DNA of 55,539 nt from NCBI RefSeq assembly GCF_007097385.1, contig NZ_VJZS01000026.1, forward strand, positions 1-55,539, written 5' to 3'. The stretch is from Flavobacterium sp. ZT3R18 (GTDB lineage Bacteria > Bacteroidota > Bacteroidia > Flavobacteriales > Flavobacteriaceae). The notes under the pieces are model-generated. The model saw nothing but the letters and a program-made list of their open reading frames with translations, did no database searches and was not told where the DNA came from. The position numbers and the translations under genes were made by a program. Below, one piece after another: positions 35,352-43,751 of this stretch. Numbering within the stretch: position 1 is the first letter of the stretch; each line of letters begins with the position of its first letter.

Positions 35352-37526
35352 ATGAATTTCAATAAAATAATGTTTACCCTTCTTGCTTTAGCTGGATTAC
35401 AAACAATCAAAGCACAAGAAAACACTGAAAACTCCCTGAAAGAAGTTATTGTCAAAGGCTTTAAAACCGTAAATGGTATAGGTCACTTGCCCGATAGTAA
35501 AGACGGAATCATTTATGCTGGTAAAAAAAGTGAAATCATTCTTGTTGACAGTCTCGATGCCAATAAAGCAGTCAATAATACCAGACAAATACTAGGAAGA
35601 ATTCCAGGTTTAAATATTGTAGAAACAGAAAGTAGCGGGTTTACCGCCAACGGAATTGCAACACGTGGACTTAACCCTTCCCAAAGTGTAGAAATGAACA
35701 CCAGACAAAATGGCTACAACGTTAGTGCTGATATTTATGGTTATAATGAATCGTATTACATTCCACCAATGGAAGCTGTCAATCGCATCGAATTGGTTCG
35801 AGGTGCTGCATCGTTGCAATTTGGTTCACAATTTGGCGGTTTAGTCAATTATGTCACCAAAGATGCCCCAAAAAACAAACCATTTGAATTTATTACTTCA
35901 CAAACAATAGGAAGCTATGGGTTGTTTAATTCCTTTAATTCTGTTGGTGGAAACTATAAAAAATTAAGTTACTACGGCTTTTTACAATACCGAAATATGG
36001 AAGGCTACAGACCCAACAGTCAGCAATCGCAAGTTTCTGGATTTGGAAAAATACAATACAACCATTCTGAAAAATTAAATTTTGGTGTTGAATATTCTTT
36101 GCTTCGAAATAAAATAAAAATGCCAGGTGGATTAACCGACAGTTTATTTTATGCTAATCCAAAAACTTCTACAAGGGCAAGAAACTGGCTAAAAAGCCCT
36201 TGGAATATCATTACGGCTTATGCCAATTATACGCCTACGGAAAACAGCACTTTGAGTGTTAAATCTACCTATTTATTTAGCAGTCGTTCTTTGGTTTGGA
36301 GAAATGAAGACGGAGGAGCTGGAGCCACAGATGATATAGACCCAATAACGGGAGCATATGTCCCTAGAGAAGTAGGTATCGAAAAAATGAACAATACCAC
36401 AACCGAAGTACGCTATTCCCAAAATTATTATTTGGGGAATCAAAAATCAACTTTTGCTGGCGGTGTCCGTCAAAGTTATGCTTGGTTTAAACGTCAAGGA
36501 GGTGGAGAAGGAACCACAAATAGTGATTTTGACTTATCCATTACGGGCGATTGGGGATATGATTTGGATTTTACCACCACAAATCTGGCTCCGTTTGTAG
36601 AAAATATTTTTAAAATCACCAAAAATTTCACTATCACTCCTGGCTTCCGATTTGAATATTTAAGAAGTACTGCCAAAGGACATAAAGAAGTAGAAGGCGA
36701 CATTCAAATTACTGATGAAGTTAGAAATAGAACTTTTGCGTTAGCAGGACTTGGATTAGAGTTAAAACCGGGAAAAAACACAAGTATTTATGCCAATATT
36801 AGCCAAGCCTACCGTCCGATAGATTACAGCCAGTTAGAACCTTTTGGAACTAGTTCAAAAATAGATCCTAACCTGAAAGATTCAAAAGGATTTAATAGTG
36901 ATTTAGGATACAGAGGAACCATTAGAAACTATCTTAATTTTGATATTGGGGCATTTTATATGGCGTACAACGACCGTATCGGGGTAACATTAGCAACCGA
37001 TCCAATTACTGGGGATTATTATTCTATTCGAAAAAATATCGCCAATAGTGTGCACCAAGGAATCGAAAGTTATATAGAGTTTAATATTCTAAAATACTTT
37101 AATTCACAATCTGATTTTGGTTTAAGTATTTTCAATTCCTTTTCCTATGTAGATGCCAAATACACTACAGGAGAGTTTAAAGGAAAAAGAGTCGAAGCAG
37201 CAGCCGAAACCACAAACCGTATAGGCTTAATTTTCAGTACTAGTAAATTATCGACCACTTTACAGTACAATTATATTGGAGACTCTTATGGAGATGCTTC
37301 CAATGTCATGACTAGCGAAGATCCAGTAGCGGGTCATATTCCTTCGTATACAGTTTTGGACTGGAGTGCTTCCTATAAATTAAATAATTTTGCAATCAAG
37401 TTAGGTGCCAATAATCTAACTGATAAATCTTATTTCACTCGTAGAACCGATGAATATCCTGGTCCAGGTATTATACCCGCCGTGGGACGAAGTTTCTATC
37501 TTGGTTTTACAGCTAAATTTCAATAA
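35352..37526 (+). CDS. TonB-dependent outer-membrane receptor (FecA-like)
   Basis: This receptor of 724 residues from ATG 35352 has a signal peptide ending at about 'IKAQ', a TonB-box-like 'EVIVKG', a plug domain ('QILGRIPGLNIVETE', 'RIELVRGAASLQFGSQFGG') and a 22-strand-type barrel ending in 'SFYLGFTAKFQ' with a terminal aromatic/Gln. It resembles siderophore or ferric citrate receptors. The upstream ATG at 35322 would add ten residues before the signal peptide and overlap the peroxidase stop; I prefer 35352 because the signal peptide then begins properly. Transport substrate is not shown by sequence. A strong terminator follows. Confidence 0.92.
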   Translation: MNFNKIMFTLLALAGLQTIKAQENTENSLKEVIVKGFKTVNGIGHLPDSKDGIIYAGKKSEIILVDSLDANKAVNNTRQILGRIPGLNIVETESSGFTANGIATRGLNPSQSVEMNTRQNGYNVSADIYGYNESYYIPPMEAVNRIELVRGAASLQFGSQFGGLVNYVTKDAPKNKPFEFITSQTIGSYGLFNSFNSVGGNYKKLSYYGFLQYRNMEGYRPNSQQSQVSGFGKIQYNHSEKLNFGVEYSLLRNKIKMPGGLTDSLFYANPKTSTRARNWLKSPWNIITAYANYTPTENSTLSVKSTYLFSSRSLVWRNEDGGAGATDDIDPITGAYVPREVGIEKMNNTTTEVRYSQNYYLGNQKSTFAGGVRQSYAWFKRQGGGEGTTNSDFDLSITGDWGYDLDFTTTNLAPFVENIFKITKNFTITPGFRFEYLRSTAKGHKEVEGDIQITDEVRNRTFALAGLGLELKPGKNTSIYANISQAYRPIDYSQLEPFGTSSKIDPNLKDSKGFNSDLGYRGTIRNYLNFDIGAFYMAYNDRIGVTLATDPITGDYYSIRKNIANSVHQGIESYIEFNILKYFNSQSDFGLSIFNSFSYVDAKYTTGEFKGKRVEAAAETTNRIGLIFSTSKLSTTLQYNYIGDSYGDASNVMTSEDPVAGHIPSYTVLDWSASYKLNNFAIKLGANNLTDKSYFTRRTDEYPGPGIIPAVGRSFYLGFTAKFQ

Positions 37527-37551
37527 ACAGAAGGCTTACATTTCAATTTTT

Positions 37552-37585
37552 AAAACACATTTCCTTTTGAGATGTGTTTTTTTTT
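37552..37585 (+). terminator. Terminator after the TonB-dependent receptor
   Basis: AAAACACAT (37552-37560) pairs with ATGTGTTTT (37572-37580), followed by a T run. It ends the peroxidase-receptor transcript. Confidence 0.88.
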
Positions 37586-37595
37586 ATTTCAGAAA

Positions 37596-37619
37596 GGTAT
37601 CTATATACTTTGATATACC
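37596..37619. promoter_or_regulatory. Partial palindrome with the CTATATACTTTG motif
   Basis: GGTATCTATATACTTTGATA followed by TACC has GGTAT-C/GATA-TACC ends facing each other. It shares 12 bases (CTATATACTTTG) with 32937-32948. An inverted copy of CTATATACTTT is at 37732-37742. It could be an operator or a small extragenic repeat; the function is unknown. Confidence 0.45.
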
Positions 37620-37787
37620 AACAACAAATTCATAATTATATGTCTTGTAAAAATTTAATTCTTAATGTATACACTTACTCAATTTAAGTAGAAAAACTAA
37701 AAATTATGCAACATTAAAATTTTAGTACATTAAAGTATATAGCTACATTCAATTAAATTATTTATAATCAATTGGTTATTGTTAAAA
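37620..37787. other. Intergenic region
   Basis: AT-rich, with no gene. It contains the inverted copy of the CTATATACTTT motif at 37732-37742. It separates the receptor gene from the tRNA-tail-like sequence and two-component genes. Confidence 0.35.
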
Positions 37788-37853
37788 ACAGACCAGATGT
37801 GTTTTTGACACTTCTGCTCTGTTTTGTGGACCCCTTGATACAAAATTCGAACC
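37788..37853 (-). other. tRNA-tail-like remnant with terminator hairpin
   Basis: On the minus strand GGTTCGAAT (T-loop-like, ending at 37853) is followed by GGGGTCCACA, then a hairpin: ACAGACCAGATGTGT (37788-37802) pairs with ACACTTCTGCTCTGT (37808-37822), two internal mismatches, plus a T tail. This is the layout of the end of a tRNA gene with its terminator. A similar element, more clearly tRNA-like, is at 47988-48050. No complete tRNA can be folded here. Confidence 0.4.
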
Positions 37854-37922
37854 TTTTACTAAAAGATTTGAAGCTTTTGAGTGAGGTATCAGAAGTTTAA
37901 AAACAAATTATTAAAACTGCTA

Positions 37923-37949
37923 AATTCAATTTTCATTCAAAATTGAATT
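37923..37949. promoter_or_regulatory. Perfect inverted repeat before the response regulator, candidate operator
   Basis: AATTCAATTTT (37923-37933) pairs with AAAATTGAATT (37939-37949) across 5 bases, 13 bp before the start codon. It may be the binding site of the OmpR-type regulator it precedes, that is, autoregulation. Confidence 0.4.
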
Positions 37950-37962
37950 GTTAACTTGCAGT

Positions 37963-38640
37963 ATGAAAATTTTAATCATTGAAGACGAAATCGATATTGC
38001 CACCAGTATAAAAAGTTATCTAAAAGCAAATGATATTCATTGTGAAACGGCGAGTAAATTTGAAACTGCTTTAGATAAAATTACTATGTATGATTATGAT
38101 TGTATTTTAGTAGATTTAATGCTTCCTGACGGTGATGGATTTAATATTCTGAAGGAGTTGAAAAGTCTAAACAAATCAGAGGGAATTATTATAATTTCTG
38201 CAAAGGAAACTTTGGAGACTAAAATTGAGGGCTTCAATCTGGGAGCTGATGATTACTTAACAAAACCTTTTCATCTTTCTGAACTTTTGGTAAGAATTCA
38301 AGCATTGGTAAGAAGAAAAAAATTCAATGGAAATAATAAAATTGGATTCAATGAAATTGAAGTTGATACATTAGCTAAATCGGTAAAAATTGGAGAAAAG
38401 AAAATTGAATGTACCAAGAAAGAAATTGATTTGTTATTATTTCTAATTGGGAATAAAAATAAAGTTTTATCAAAAAGCGCAATAGCGGAGCATCTTTCGG
38501 GTGATATGGCAGATATGTTAGACAACCACGATTTTGTTTATGCACATATTAAAAATTTGAAGAAAAAGCTAAGTGATGCTGGAAGTAACGATTACATAAA
38601 ATCGATTTACGGCATTGGTTACAAATGGAATAATGACTGA
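37963..38640 (+). CDS. OmpR-family response regulator
   Basis: This 225-residue protein has a receiver domain with the acidic pocket E7/D8, phosphoacceptor Asp 51 ('CILVDLMLPDGDG'), and Lys 101 ('DYLTKPF'). A C-terminal winged helix follows ('ECTKKEIDLLLFLIGNKNKV', 'YIKSIYGIGYKW'). The start at ATG 37963 is used because the frame 5' of it has only a TTG and the receiver domain begins exactly here. It overlaps the histidine kinase by 8 bp, so the two are coupled. It probably controls the downstream PepSY and efflux genes (inference from order). Confidence 0.93.
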   Translation: MKILIIEDEIDIATSIKSYLKANDIHCETASKFETALDKITMYDYDCILVDLMLPDGDGFNILKELKSLNKSEGIIIISAKETLETKIEGFNLGADDYLTKPFHLSELLVRIQALVRRKKFNGNNKIGFNEIEVDTLAKSVKIGEKKIECTKKEIDLLLFLIGNKNKVLSKSAIAEHLSGDMADMLDNHDFVYAHIKNLKKKLSDAGSNDYIKSIYGIGYKWNND

Positions 38641-39889
38641 AAAACTATTACATAAAACCTTAAAATACTATTTGTCATTTTCGCTGTTAGTCATGCTATT
38701 GGCTGCGCCGTTATTTTATTTTGTAACTCAATTTTTATATCTTGAAGAAGCAGATGAAGGGTTGGTCCTTTTAAAAAAAGAATTTATTGAAAATTCAATA
38801 CCAAAATTAAAAGAAAATGATATTGAGGTTTGGAATAAACTCAATAGAAATGTAAAAATCAATAAAGTTCAAGAAAATTTAAAGGAAGATACATTCTTTT
38901 ATAAAAAATATTACGACACTTTAGACGTAGAAAACGAACCATATAGAGTTCTTGTTTCCCCCGTTACAATTAATGGAAAAGACTATACCTTTTTTGCCCG
39001 AACAAATTTAGTGGAAAAGAAAGATTTGATAGTAAGTATTATTATATTGTTTGTAGTAATAATAGCTATACTTCTCATTGGTTTATTCATCATTACAAAA
39101 AGAGTATCACTCACACTATGGAAACCATTTTATGAAACACTGGAGCAAATTGAGAGATTTGAAATAGATAAAAATTTAGATTCAAAATTAACTACAAATA
39201 ATATTGAGGAATTCAATCGACTAAACCTAGCGATAAAAAAAAACACACTTATTTACAAAAGCCAAGAAGAATTTATTGAAAATGCCGCACACGAATTGCA
39301 AACACCCATAGCTATTTTTAAAGGTAAGCTGGAAACATTACTTCAAAGATCAGATGTGACTGAAGAACAATTTGAAATACTTGACAAATTAAATGATACT
39401 GCAACTAGATTAAACAGGTTAAATAAAAATCTTTTGCTTTTATCCAAGATTGAAAGTAAACAATATAACATTCTGGAAGATGTAATTTTGGATGTGGTTA
39501 TTACTAATCAATTAGACTTTTTCAAGGAACAAGCATTCGCAAAGAACATTAGTATTGCAACAAATCTAGAGTCAGGTACATTAATTAGGACAAATCCGTT
39601 TTTATCTGAAATCTTGATAAGCAATTTATTCTTAAATACGATTAATCATAATATTATAAATGGTATTATAAATGTTGTATTGGATAAAAATTCTTTAATT
39701 TTTTCTAATACAGGTATACCAAAATCACTAGAAATAAATAAATTATTTGAGCGTTTTTCTAAAGTAAATCCTTCTTCAAAAGGAAATGGTTTGGGATTAT
39801 CAATAATTAAAAAAATTGCCGATAACAACCAATGGAATGTTATTTATAATTTCAAAGATAATCTTCACATTTTCGAGATTCGTTTCTAA
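38633..39889 (+). CDS. Sensor histidine kinase
   Basis: This 418-residue inner-membrane kinase has two membrane segments, at about 16-36 and 136-158, that bracket a roughly 100-residue periplasmic sensor region. The H-box 'NAAHELQTPIAIF' has its phospho-His at 220. The N-box region ('LISNLFLNTINHN') and G-box 'GNGLGLSIIKKIA' follow. The start is ATG 38633, which overlaps the response regulator stop (ATGACTGA). The periplasmic region has no domain I recognise, so the signal is unknown. Partner of the regulator encoded just upstream. Confidence 0.93.
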   Translation: MTEKLLHKTLKYYLSFSLLVMLLAAPLFYFVTQFLYLEEADEGLVLLKKEFIENSIPKLKENDIEVWNKLNRNVKINKVQENLKEDTFFYKKYYDTLDVENEPYRVLVSPVTINGKDYTFFARTNLVEKKDLIVSIIILFVVIIAILLIGLFIITKRVSLTLWKPFYETLEQIERFEIDKNLDSKLTTNNIEEFNRLNLAIKKNTLIYKSQEEFIENAAHELQTPIAIFKGKLETLLQRSDVTEEQFEILDKLNDTATRLNRLNKNLLLLSKIESKQYNILEDVILDVVITNQLDFFKEQAFAKNISIATNLESGTLIRTNPFLSEILISNLFLNTINHNIINGIINVVLDKNSLIFSNTGIPKSLEINKLFERFSKVNPSSKGNGLGLSIIKKIADNNQWNVIYNFKDNLHIFEIRF

Positions 39890-39953
39890 AAATTCAATAT
39901 TTCTTCAAAATCGGTTTGCAACTTTGGCTATTATAAATTTTAAATTAATAGCA

Positions 39954-40373
39954 ATGAAAAAATTATTAATGATTATGTCAATTGTATTCATTTGCAGTTG
40001 TGCATTTGCTGGGACTCCACCGGATAAAGTAAAAAAAGCATTCGCTGAAAAATTTCCTACGGCAACAAAAGTGAGTTGGGGAGTTGAAGGCCCAAAAGAA
40101 TGGGAAGCAGAATTTACCTTGGAAGGAAACAAGATTTCTGCTAATTTTTCAGAAGATGGAACCTGGCTGGAAACGGAAAGAGAAATTAAAGTTACCAATT
40201 TGCCAAAAGCAGTTTTAGCATCTGTAAAATCGAAATATAGTGATTGGAAAATTGTGGAGGCGGACAAAACAGAAAGTTTGAAACATGGAACTATTTATGA
40301 AGTAGATTTAAAAAAAGGTATGAAGAGTAAAAGCCTTGCTTTTAAAGAAAATGGTATGTCAATAAAAGAATAA
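39954..40373 (+). CDS. PepSY-like periplasmic protein (DUF2874 type)
   Basis: This 139-residue protein has a signal peptide (residues 1-19, 'LMIMSIVFICSCAFA'), then two PepSY-like repeats: 'VKKAFAEKFPTATKVSWGVE' (about 25-45), and 'VKSKYSDWKIVEADK' (about 92-106). Such small periplasmic proteins often accompany two-component systems in Bacteroidota, possibly as stress-induced chaperones or signal modifiers. It is a single unit between the kinase and a terminator at 40407. The start at ATG 39954 gives a proper signal peptide; the open frame upstream of it overlaps the kinase and is not coding. Confidence 0.85.
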   Translation: MKKLLMIMSIVFICSCAFAGTPPDKVKKAFAEKFPTATKVSWGVEGPKEWEAEFTLEGNKISANFSEDGTWLETEREIKVTNLPKAVLASVKSKYSDWKIVEADKTESLKHGTIYEVDLKKGMKSKSLAFKENGMSIKE

Positions 40374-40406
40374 TTTTCGCTTTTTTTTTAATGAATTAAT
40401 ATCCAT

Positions 40407-40438
40407 AAAGAGTTAATTTTTACGTCCAACTCTTTTTA
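40407..40438 (+). terminator. Terminator after the PepSY gene
   Basis: AAAGAGTT (40407-40414) pairs with AACTCTTT (40428-40435), followed by a short T run. It separates the regulatory genes from the efflux operon, which therefore likely has its own promoter in 40,440-40,536. Confidence 0.6.
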
Positions 40439-40536
40439 ATTTAGCAAACGTTTCCATTTTTTTGTAGATTTAAAATGAAATAGCAACTCTTATCCTATAA
40501 AATTAAATACAATTAACTTTTGATTTTTTTTTTAAA

Positions 40537-41559
40537 ATGAAAAAAATAATGTTATCATTAATAATTATTGCTTATATTTCTAATAGTTATAGTCAAACGT
40601 ATAAAGTATCAAAAAAAATAAATGTTTCAGGTGATGAAGGCTGGGATTATCTAGCCGTTGATGAAGTGAATCAGCATTTATTTGTTTCTCACGGAAGCGT
40701 TGTCAACGTTGTCGATTTAAAATCCAATAAAACAATAACAACAATTCCCGATACCAAAGGAGTTCACGGCATTGCGATTGCCGACGATTTAAACAAAGCA
40801 TTCATTACAAACGGAAAAGACAATTCGGTTACAGTAGTCAATTTGAATACGTTTGAATTAATTGATAAAGTTTCTATTAAAGGTCAAAAACCGGATGCAG
40901 TTTTGTATGATAAATTTTCTAAAAAAGTGTTTGCCTACAATGCCAAAAGTAATGATGCAACAGTTATCGATGCTATCACAAATAAAGTGATAAAAACTAT
41001 TCCACTTGGCGGAAAACCAGAATTTTCGGTAACCAATACCAAAGGTTTGATTTATGTAAATATTGAAGATAAAAATGAAATTAAAACCATAAATGCTTCA
41101 ACATTAGAAGTTATAAATACATGGAGTATTGCGCCTGGAGATGAACCTTCGGGATTGGCAATAGATTTAGAAACTAACAGATTGTTTTCGGTTTGTAGCA
41201 ATAATTTGATGATTGTTGTTGATGCTTCAAATGGGAAAATTATAAAAACTTCACCTATTGGCGAAGGTTGTGACGGTGTAGCATTTGATGCCAAAAAGAA
41301 ACTTATTTTTAGTTCGAATGGTGAAGGAACAATTACGGTTGTAAAAGAAGAAAATGCCAATACCTTTTCAGTTCTTGAAACTGTAAAAACGCAAAAAGGG
41401 GCCAGAACAATTGCATTGAACAAAACTACGCATCAATTGTATTTGCCTATTGCTGATTTTGGTATAAAACCCGACCCAACAAAAGATAACCCAAAACCTC
41501 GCGCAAGTCTTATACCCAACTCCTTTGTGGTTTTGGTTGTTGAAAATAATGCCAAATAG
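40537..41559 (+). CDS. YncE-like beta-propeller protein
   Basis: This 340-residue exported protein has a signal peptide ('MKKIMLSLIIIAYISNSYSQ', cleaved at about 20). It is built from about seven blades with YVTN/NHL-type repeats: 'AVDEVNQHLFVSHGSVVNVV', 'HGIAIADDLNKAFITNGKDN', 'VTNTKGLIYVNIEDKNEI'. It is the first gene of the efflux operon, 14 bp before the TolC-like gene. Its role with RND pumps is not established; binding a substrate or acting as periplasmic scaffold are possibilities. The gene appears intact. Confidence 0.85.
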   Translation: MKKIMLSLIIIAYISNSYSQTYKVSKKINVSGDEGWDYLAVDEVNQHLFVSHGSVVNVVDLKSNKTITTIPDTKGVHGIAIADDLNKAFITNGKDNSVTVVNLNTFELIDKVSIKGQKPDAVLYDKFSKKVFAYNAKSNDATVIDAITNKVIKTIPLGGKPEFSVTNTKGLIYVNIEDKNEIKTINASTLEVINTWSIAPGDEPSGLAIDLETNRLFSVCSNNLMIVVDASNGKIIKTSPIGEGCDGVAFDAKKKLIFSSNGEGTITVVKEENANTFSVLETVKTQKGARTIALNKTTHQLYLPIADFGIKPDPTKDNPKPRASLIPNSFVVLVVENNAK

Positions 41560-41573
41560 TTAAAATTCTTTTT

Positions 41574-42827
41574 ATGCAAACTTATTCAAAGAGATTAAAG
41601 ATTTGCCTCATTTTTGTTTTGTTAAGTGTTAAGTCCTTTTCGCAAGAAAAGGATTTACACTATTTTATTGAAAAGGCACAAACCAATTCGCCTTTAATTA
41701 TCGATTTTAACAACCAAATAAAATCAGCCACTCTTGATAGTTTATTAAATAAATCAACCTATAAACCTCAAATTACCGGAAACCTAAATGCAAATTATGC
41801 TCCAGTCATAAACGGATTTGGTTATGATACAGCATTGAGTAATGGTCAATCGGTTTCGGGTTTGATTAGTATTAACCAGAAAATAATTGGTAGAAACCAA
41901 ATTAATTCACAATCGGAAACTTTCAAATTACTAAAAGATGGTTTGGTATTGAATAAAAAAATGGCGCAGAAAGATTTGAACAAGCTAATTGTTTCTCAAT
42001 ATATAACTGCTTCCGAAAGTTCGGAACAAATAGTTTACAACCAAAAAATGGCTGTGCTTTTAAAAAATGAGGTTACAATACTAAAAAAATTGACCCAAAA
42101 TTCAATTTACAAACAAACCGATTATTTAATTTTTAATGCAACGGTAAAACAGCAGGAATTAGTCCTTTTACAATTAAAACAGCAATACCAAAATGATTTG
42201 GCTTTACTTAATTATTTGACTGGGGAAACGGATACAACTTTCGTCCATTTGAAGAAGCCTGATATTGCATTGAAGAATATTAAAAATGAAGATAAAATTA
42301 TATTTATAAAACAATTTGAAGTTGATAGTTTGAAACTTCAAAATCAAAATAAATTAATTGATAATATGTATAAACCTTCATTAGCATTGCTTGGTGATGC
42401 AGGATACAATTCGAGTTTTACTTATCAAGCTTACAAAAACTTTGGCTTTAGTGTTGGTTTAGGATTATCAATTCCAATTTATGACGGAAACCAAAAAACG
42501 TTACAACATCAGAAAAATGATATTGCTATTGCAACAAATTTGGCTTACAAAAACAATTTTAAAAAGCGATACAATCAACAAATTTTAATGTTAAATCAGA
42601 AATTGAAACAAGTTGATGATATTGAAGAACAATTACAATCGCAACTCATTATTTCCGAAGCATTAATAGAAGCCAATAAAAAATTATTACTTACTGGAGA
42701 CGCACAAATCACTGATTATGTTATTGCAATTGGCAATTTGATAACCATTAAAAATAATATCTCACAAAACAACAGCAACAAACTTCAAATCATTAATGAA
42801 ATAAATTATTGGAGTTTTAATGAATAA
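41574..42827 (+). CDS. TolC-family outer-membrane efflux protein
   Basis: This 417-residue protein has a signal peptide (residues 1-24, ending 'VKSFSQ'), two long helical regions and beta-barrel segments. Features such as 'QTNSPLIIDFNNQIKSATLD', 'AYKNFGFSVGLGLSIPIYDG' and 'LTGDAQITDYVIAIGNL' are typical of TolC-like channels. It forms the outer-membrane exit of the tripartite pump encoded with the two next genes. Its end overlaps the adaptor start by 8 bp. Confidence 0.9.
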   Translation: MQTYSKRLKICLIFVLLSVKSFSQEKDLHYFIEKAQTNSPLIIDFNNQIKSATLDSLLNKSTYKPQITGNLNANYAPVINGFGYDTALSNGQSVSGLISINQKIIGRNQINSQSETFKLLKDGLVLNKKMAQKDLNKLIVSQYITASESSEQIVYNQKMAVLLKNEVTILKKLTQNSIYKQTDYLIFNATVKQQELVLLQLKQQYQNDLALLNYLTGETDTTFVHLKKPDIALKNIKNEDKIIFIKQFEVDSLKLQNQNKLIDNMYKPSLALLGDAGYNSSFTYQAYKNFGFSVGLGLSIPIYDGNQKTLQHQKNDIAIATNLAYKNNFKKRYNQQILMLNQKLKQVDDIEEQLQSQLIISEALIEANKKLLLTGDAQITDYVIAIGNLITIKNNISQNNSNKLQIINEINYWSFNE

Positions 42828-43746
42828 TTCAATGACGAAACCAATTCTATTTTTTACCGTAATCTTGCTTCTTTTTATTTCCTGTAAAGAAAAAAATGAG
42901 GAGGAAAAAGAAATTGATGCCAGCGTTCCTGTAACCTTAACTTCAATTGACACTTCTGCAATTCAAAGTTTTATAGATTTGAATGCAACAGCAACGTATT
43001 TGGTTAAAAATGTTATAAAAGCAAATGCAACCGGTTACTTGAATTCGGTAAATGTTGCCGTGAACGATTATGTTTCTAACGGTAAAGTATTATTTTCAAT
43101 AAAAACCAGAGAAGCAAAAGTTTTAGGAAATACCATAAATAAAATTGATCCAAGTTTAAATTTTGGAAATGCAATTCAAGTAAGATCAAATACAAATGGC
43201 TACATCACTTCTGTCAATGTGCAACAAGGAGATTATGTTCAAGATGGTGACCAGCTCGTTACAATTAACGATGCCAACAGCTTTGCCATCATTTTAAGTC
43301 TGCCTTATGAGTTGAAAAAACAAGTTCCAATTGGCAAAATATTTTCGGTGTTTATGCCTGACGGAACATCTGTAAAAGCAAAAGTTCAAAAGTTTATGCC
43401 AACTGTTGATGCAACTTCGCAAACACAAAGCGTCATTTTAAAGATCATGGGCAAACAAGATATTCCGGAGAATTTAATTGTAAAAGTCCGAATAGAAAAA
43501 GCCTCAAGTTCAAAAACCATTTCATTGCCAAAAGCAGCAGTTTTGAGTGATGAAACAGAAACTAATTTCTGGATAATGAAAATGATTAACAACAATACGG
43601 CTATAAAAATCCCTATAAAAAAAGGAATTGAAACCGAAAACAAAGTAGAAATTCTTTCGCCAAATTTAACTCGTAAAGATAAAATAGTACTTACCGGAAA
43701 TTACGGGGTTGCAGATACGATAAAAGTCAAAATAGTTAAAAACTAA
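42820..43746 (+). CDS. RND periplasmic adaptor (membrane fusion) lipoprotein
   Basis: This 308-residue adaptor has a lipobox 'FISC' (Cys 22). The lipoyl halves 'KANATGYLNSVNVAVNDYV' and 'RSNTNGYITSVNVQQGDYV' are separated by a very short hairpin, and a beta-barrel domain and membrane-proximal domain follow ('LPKAAVLSDETETNFWIMKM'). The short or missing alpha-helical hairpin is notable, since most adaptors have a long one. It would link the RND pump to the TolC-like channel. It overlaps the upstream gene and precedes the RND gene by 5 bp. Confidence 0.9.
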   Translation: MNNSMTKPILFFTVILLLFISCKEKNEEEKEIDASVPVTLTSIDTSAIQSFIDLNATATYLVKNVIKANATGYLNSVNVAVNDYVSNGKVLFSIKTREAKVLGNTINKIDPSLNFGNAIQVRSNTNGYITSVNVQQGDYVQDGDQLVTINDANSFAIILSLPYELKKQVPIGKIFSVFMPDGTSVKAKVQKFMPTVDATSQTQSVILKIMGKQDIPENLIVKVRIEKASSSKTISLPKAAVLSDETETNFWIMKMINNNTAIKIPIKKGIETENKVEILSPNLTRKDKIVLTGNYGVADTIKVKIVKN

Positions 43747-43751
43747 TCCAG

